From assembly GCA_009746045.1 (NCBI GenBank), contig RPFO01000188.1, positions 2,596,874 through 2,660,873 on the forward strand: a DNA stretch of 64,000 bases, read 5' to 3'. A model generated the notes under the pieces. The model was not told where the DNA came from and did not search any database. It worked only from the letters and a program-made list of their open reading frames with translations. Each line of letters begins with the position of its first letter. Positions within the stretch are counted from its first letter, which is position 1. The position numbers and the translations under genes are program-made. Below are positions 62,430 to 64,000 of the stretch, piece by piece. Source of the DNA: Mesostigma viride. Lineage: Eukaryota > Streptophyta > Mesostigmatophyceae > Mesostigmatales > Mesostigmataceae.

Positions 62430-63485
62430 CTATTTCCCTACTTGTTGAGCCTTGCTGAGCTTGTCCAAGAGGATGGCAGTTTGGAGAGCTGCCTTGACAG
62501 CCGGGGTGGCTGACAGTGCAGCCTCCTCCCCCAATGGCAGGAGGTGGCTGGCCACCTTCCACCCCCCCCCTCCTTGCCCCTCCACCTGCAGCAAGGCCGC
62601 CACCACCCTCATTAGGTACTCCATGCCCACAAGCTCCCCGGCTGCTGAGCCCAGCTCCTTGAGAAGGGTGTCCATGGCCAATGCAATGTTCATGACAATT
62701 TTCCTGTTCTCCATGTTCCGCCAATTTCCAGGCTTTACCGTCATGACCCACGACCGGATTCCCATCCCATTGTCGCTGGCGTCCTCCAACACCCCCGGCA
62801 GCACCCGCTCCGAAACCCGATATTTCACGCTCTTGGCTCGGCTTGGCAGCGCCACCCCTTTCGAGGCCTTGAAGTGGCTTCCCGCCCCCTCCATTCCTCC
62901 CAGCGCTGCCTTCAAACCTTGCATGAATTTCTCGGCTGCGACCTCCCCCTCCTCGTCCTCCTCGTCGTCCTGATTTTCGGTTTCCGGAGGTGCCCCAACG
63001 AATGTCGCCAACCTCGCCCTCATTTCCTTTCCGACAGCCCCCCCACCTGCCGAAACCTTGGCCGCGCCTTTCGGCTTGGCCATTTTTCGCTGCGCAGGTG
63101 TCGTTGGTGGCAGCGCCTGATCCTCCTCCTCGTCCGCCGCGAGATCTGCCACGGCCAGCAGTTTTGCCACCAACGTTCCGTTTGGGTCACGTGCGTCCAA
63201 CACGTCGCCAACATCAACGTGATCGGCCAGCAACTGCACGACAGACTTCAGCTGGCTCGAGCTCCACGAGCTGGCGTCCGTCACCCAGTCCTCGGCACCG
63301 AAGACCTGCTCGACTGCCCCCACCGCCTCTGCGGGGCTGATGCACTTGGCGAGCAGAGTGGCGAGCTGCTTCTTTTTGGCGCTGAAGGCGACTGGCGCGT
63401 GACTGGCGGCAGCAGCCCGCGGTGTGGGCGTCCCGTCCTCCCCGCGCGCTGCCTGCCCTCCTGTAGCTTTGCGCCCCTTCGGCAT
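62430..63485 (-). CDS. gag-like ORF of the YR retrotransposon
   Basis: 351 codons, starting at 63485 soon after repeat A1. A basic Gly/Ala-rich start is followed by a helical part (KKKQLATLLAKCISPAEAV) and an acidic stretch (ENQDDEEDEEGEV, about 175-188). A conserved-looking helical C-terminal half follows (SWVMTVKPGNWRNMENRKIVMNIALAMDTLL, YLMRVVAALLQVE). No zinc knuckle, as is usual for DIRS-like gag. It presumably packages the RNA. Pol follows in another frame. Confidence 0.75.
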   Translation of the reverse strand: MPKGRKATGGQAARGEDGTPTPRAAAASHAPVAFSAKKKQLATLLAKCISPAEAVGAVEQVFGAEDWVTDASSWSSSQLKSVVQLLADHVDVGDVLDARDPNGTLVAKLLAVADLAADEEEDQALPPTTPAQRKMAKPKGAAKVSAGGGAVGKEMRARLATFVGAPPETENQDDEEDEEGEVAAEKFMQGLKAALGGMEGAGSHFKASKGVALPSRAKSVKYRVSERVLPGVLEDASDNGMGIRSWVMTVKPGNWRNMENRKIVMNIALAMDTLLKELGSAAGELVGMEYLMRVVAALLQVEGQGGGGWKVASHLLPLGEEAALSATPAVKAALQTAILLDKLSKAQQVGK

Positions 63486-63572
63486 TGCTGCTCAGGGCCA
63501 AAAATGGCTCCGACAGTACAGGTTCGTCAAACCAGAGGTTCGTTTCCCCTGGCTTGCTGTCGCCGCCCTCGT

Positions 63573-64000
63573 GAAAAGAAAAGAGGCCGACCTTAGCTAG
63601 GTGGGTTTGTTTTTGTCCTTTTTTGCGTGTCATGCGGCCTTGGCCCGGACGGCATTTTTTCGCCACGCAAATGTTGCGTCTGAACAAATGACGCAATGTG
63701 GCGTTCTAATTGCCGGCAGCTTACGTAAGGCTGCCGGGGCTATTAGGTCACATATTGCGTGAGAGAAAGAATCTAGATCTAGTTAATCACTACGCCATGA
63801 GCCAAGAAACCTAGACAGTGGCAGGTTTATATCTCAACGTAGCTCCTGCCACCTGGCCAAGAAAAACTGGCCAAAGCTTTGGCCACGACTGATCCGGATC
63901 AGGCCGCACCGGCCTCAAAAGGTATGTCACGTGAACCCAATAACCTAGCTATAGCGGCTACCCTTCCATCTCACTATAAAGAAACTATGTTCAGAGAACC
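63573..64000 (-). repeat. Split direct repeat A1 (428 bp), element 5' end
   Basis: Copy of 58668-59095, reaching the window edge with the same final bases (agagaacc). Likely holds the promoter of the element. Confidence 0.9.

Larger units (their letters stand above)
58505..64000 (-). mobile_element. PAT/Ngaro-type (DIRS-like) tyrosine-recombinase retrotransposon
   Basis: Reading the minus strand: 428-bp repeat A1 (64000-63573), gag-like ORF, pol, 138-bp repeat B1 (59236-59099), repeat A2 (59095-58668) and repeat B2 (58642-58505). This A1-ORFs-B1-A2-B2 order is the split direct repeat structure of YR retrotransposons, which insert without TSD. Repeat pairs look almost identical, so the copy is young. 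It lies inside a hAT transposase gene. The outer end coincides with the window edge. Confidence 0.9.

Noticed and set aside
59408-63596. Plus-strand ORFs of 60-240 codons
   Set aside because: Shadows of gag and pol of the YR retrotransposon.
58505-64000. LTR retrotransposon, because of the 428-bp direct repeats
   Set aside because: There is no integrase or protease. A tyrosine recombinase is present and the repeat order is the split A1-B1-A2-B2 type.

Overview
The window looks like nuclear DNA of a green-lineage eukaryote, most likely an alga. The one clear host gene is an eight-exon SEC11-type signal peptidase gene (41990-48084, +). Its 181-residue product is strongly plant-like, and its introns are GT-AG and rich in simple repeats. 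Nothing resembles bacterial operons. Species cannot be assigned.

Most of the rest is layered transposable elements. Target-site duplications (TSDs) readable in the sequence show the order of insertion. I name the families locally. A1 and A2 are LINEs with an APE endonuclease and reverse transcriptase (EN-RT). B and B' are short elements that carry only a LINE-type ORF1. C is an L1-like LINE with a zinc-binding region after the RT. E is an uncharacterised repeat. Also present are hAT pieces, a piggyBac-like element (TTAA duplication, 13-bp CCC-starting inverted repeats) and a tyrosine-recombinase retrotransposon of PAT/Ngaro (DIRS-like) type.

Layout. 1-12.5 kb: pyrimidine-rich, satellite-rich DNA and one possible two-exon gene end (10309-11237). 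12.5-17.3 kb: a full-length A1 LINE inserted tail-to-tail into an older A1 copy. 17.4-24.4 kb: four B-type insertions, one with a hAT inside, in or beside a decayed leucine-rich-repeat gene. 24.4-34.6 kb: C copies with an E element inside one. 34.6-41.3 kb: a complete two-ORF A2 LINE inserted in a C copy, itself hit by the piggyBac-like element and an A1 fragment. 42-48 kb: SEC11. 49.4-53.5 kb: a three-level nest, A2 containing A1 containing B. 55.6-57.8 kb: small palindromic elements and E copy 2. 57.9-64 kb: a hAT transposase fragment cut by the tyrosine-recombinase retrotransposon, which runs to the right edge.

How they work together: A1, B and B' end in a short 3' hairpin followed by a (TTAA)n tail. 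A2 shares B's 3' hairpin block but ends in a less regular T/A-rich tail (ttaatttaat). B elements have ORF1 but no RT, and share about 33 nt of 3' end with the two-ORF A2 LINE. This suggests B is mobilised in trans by A2-type reverse transcriptase. It is the most interesting system here.
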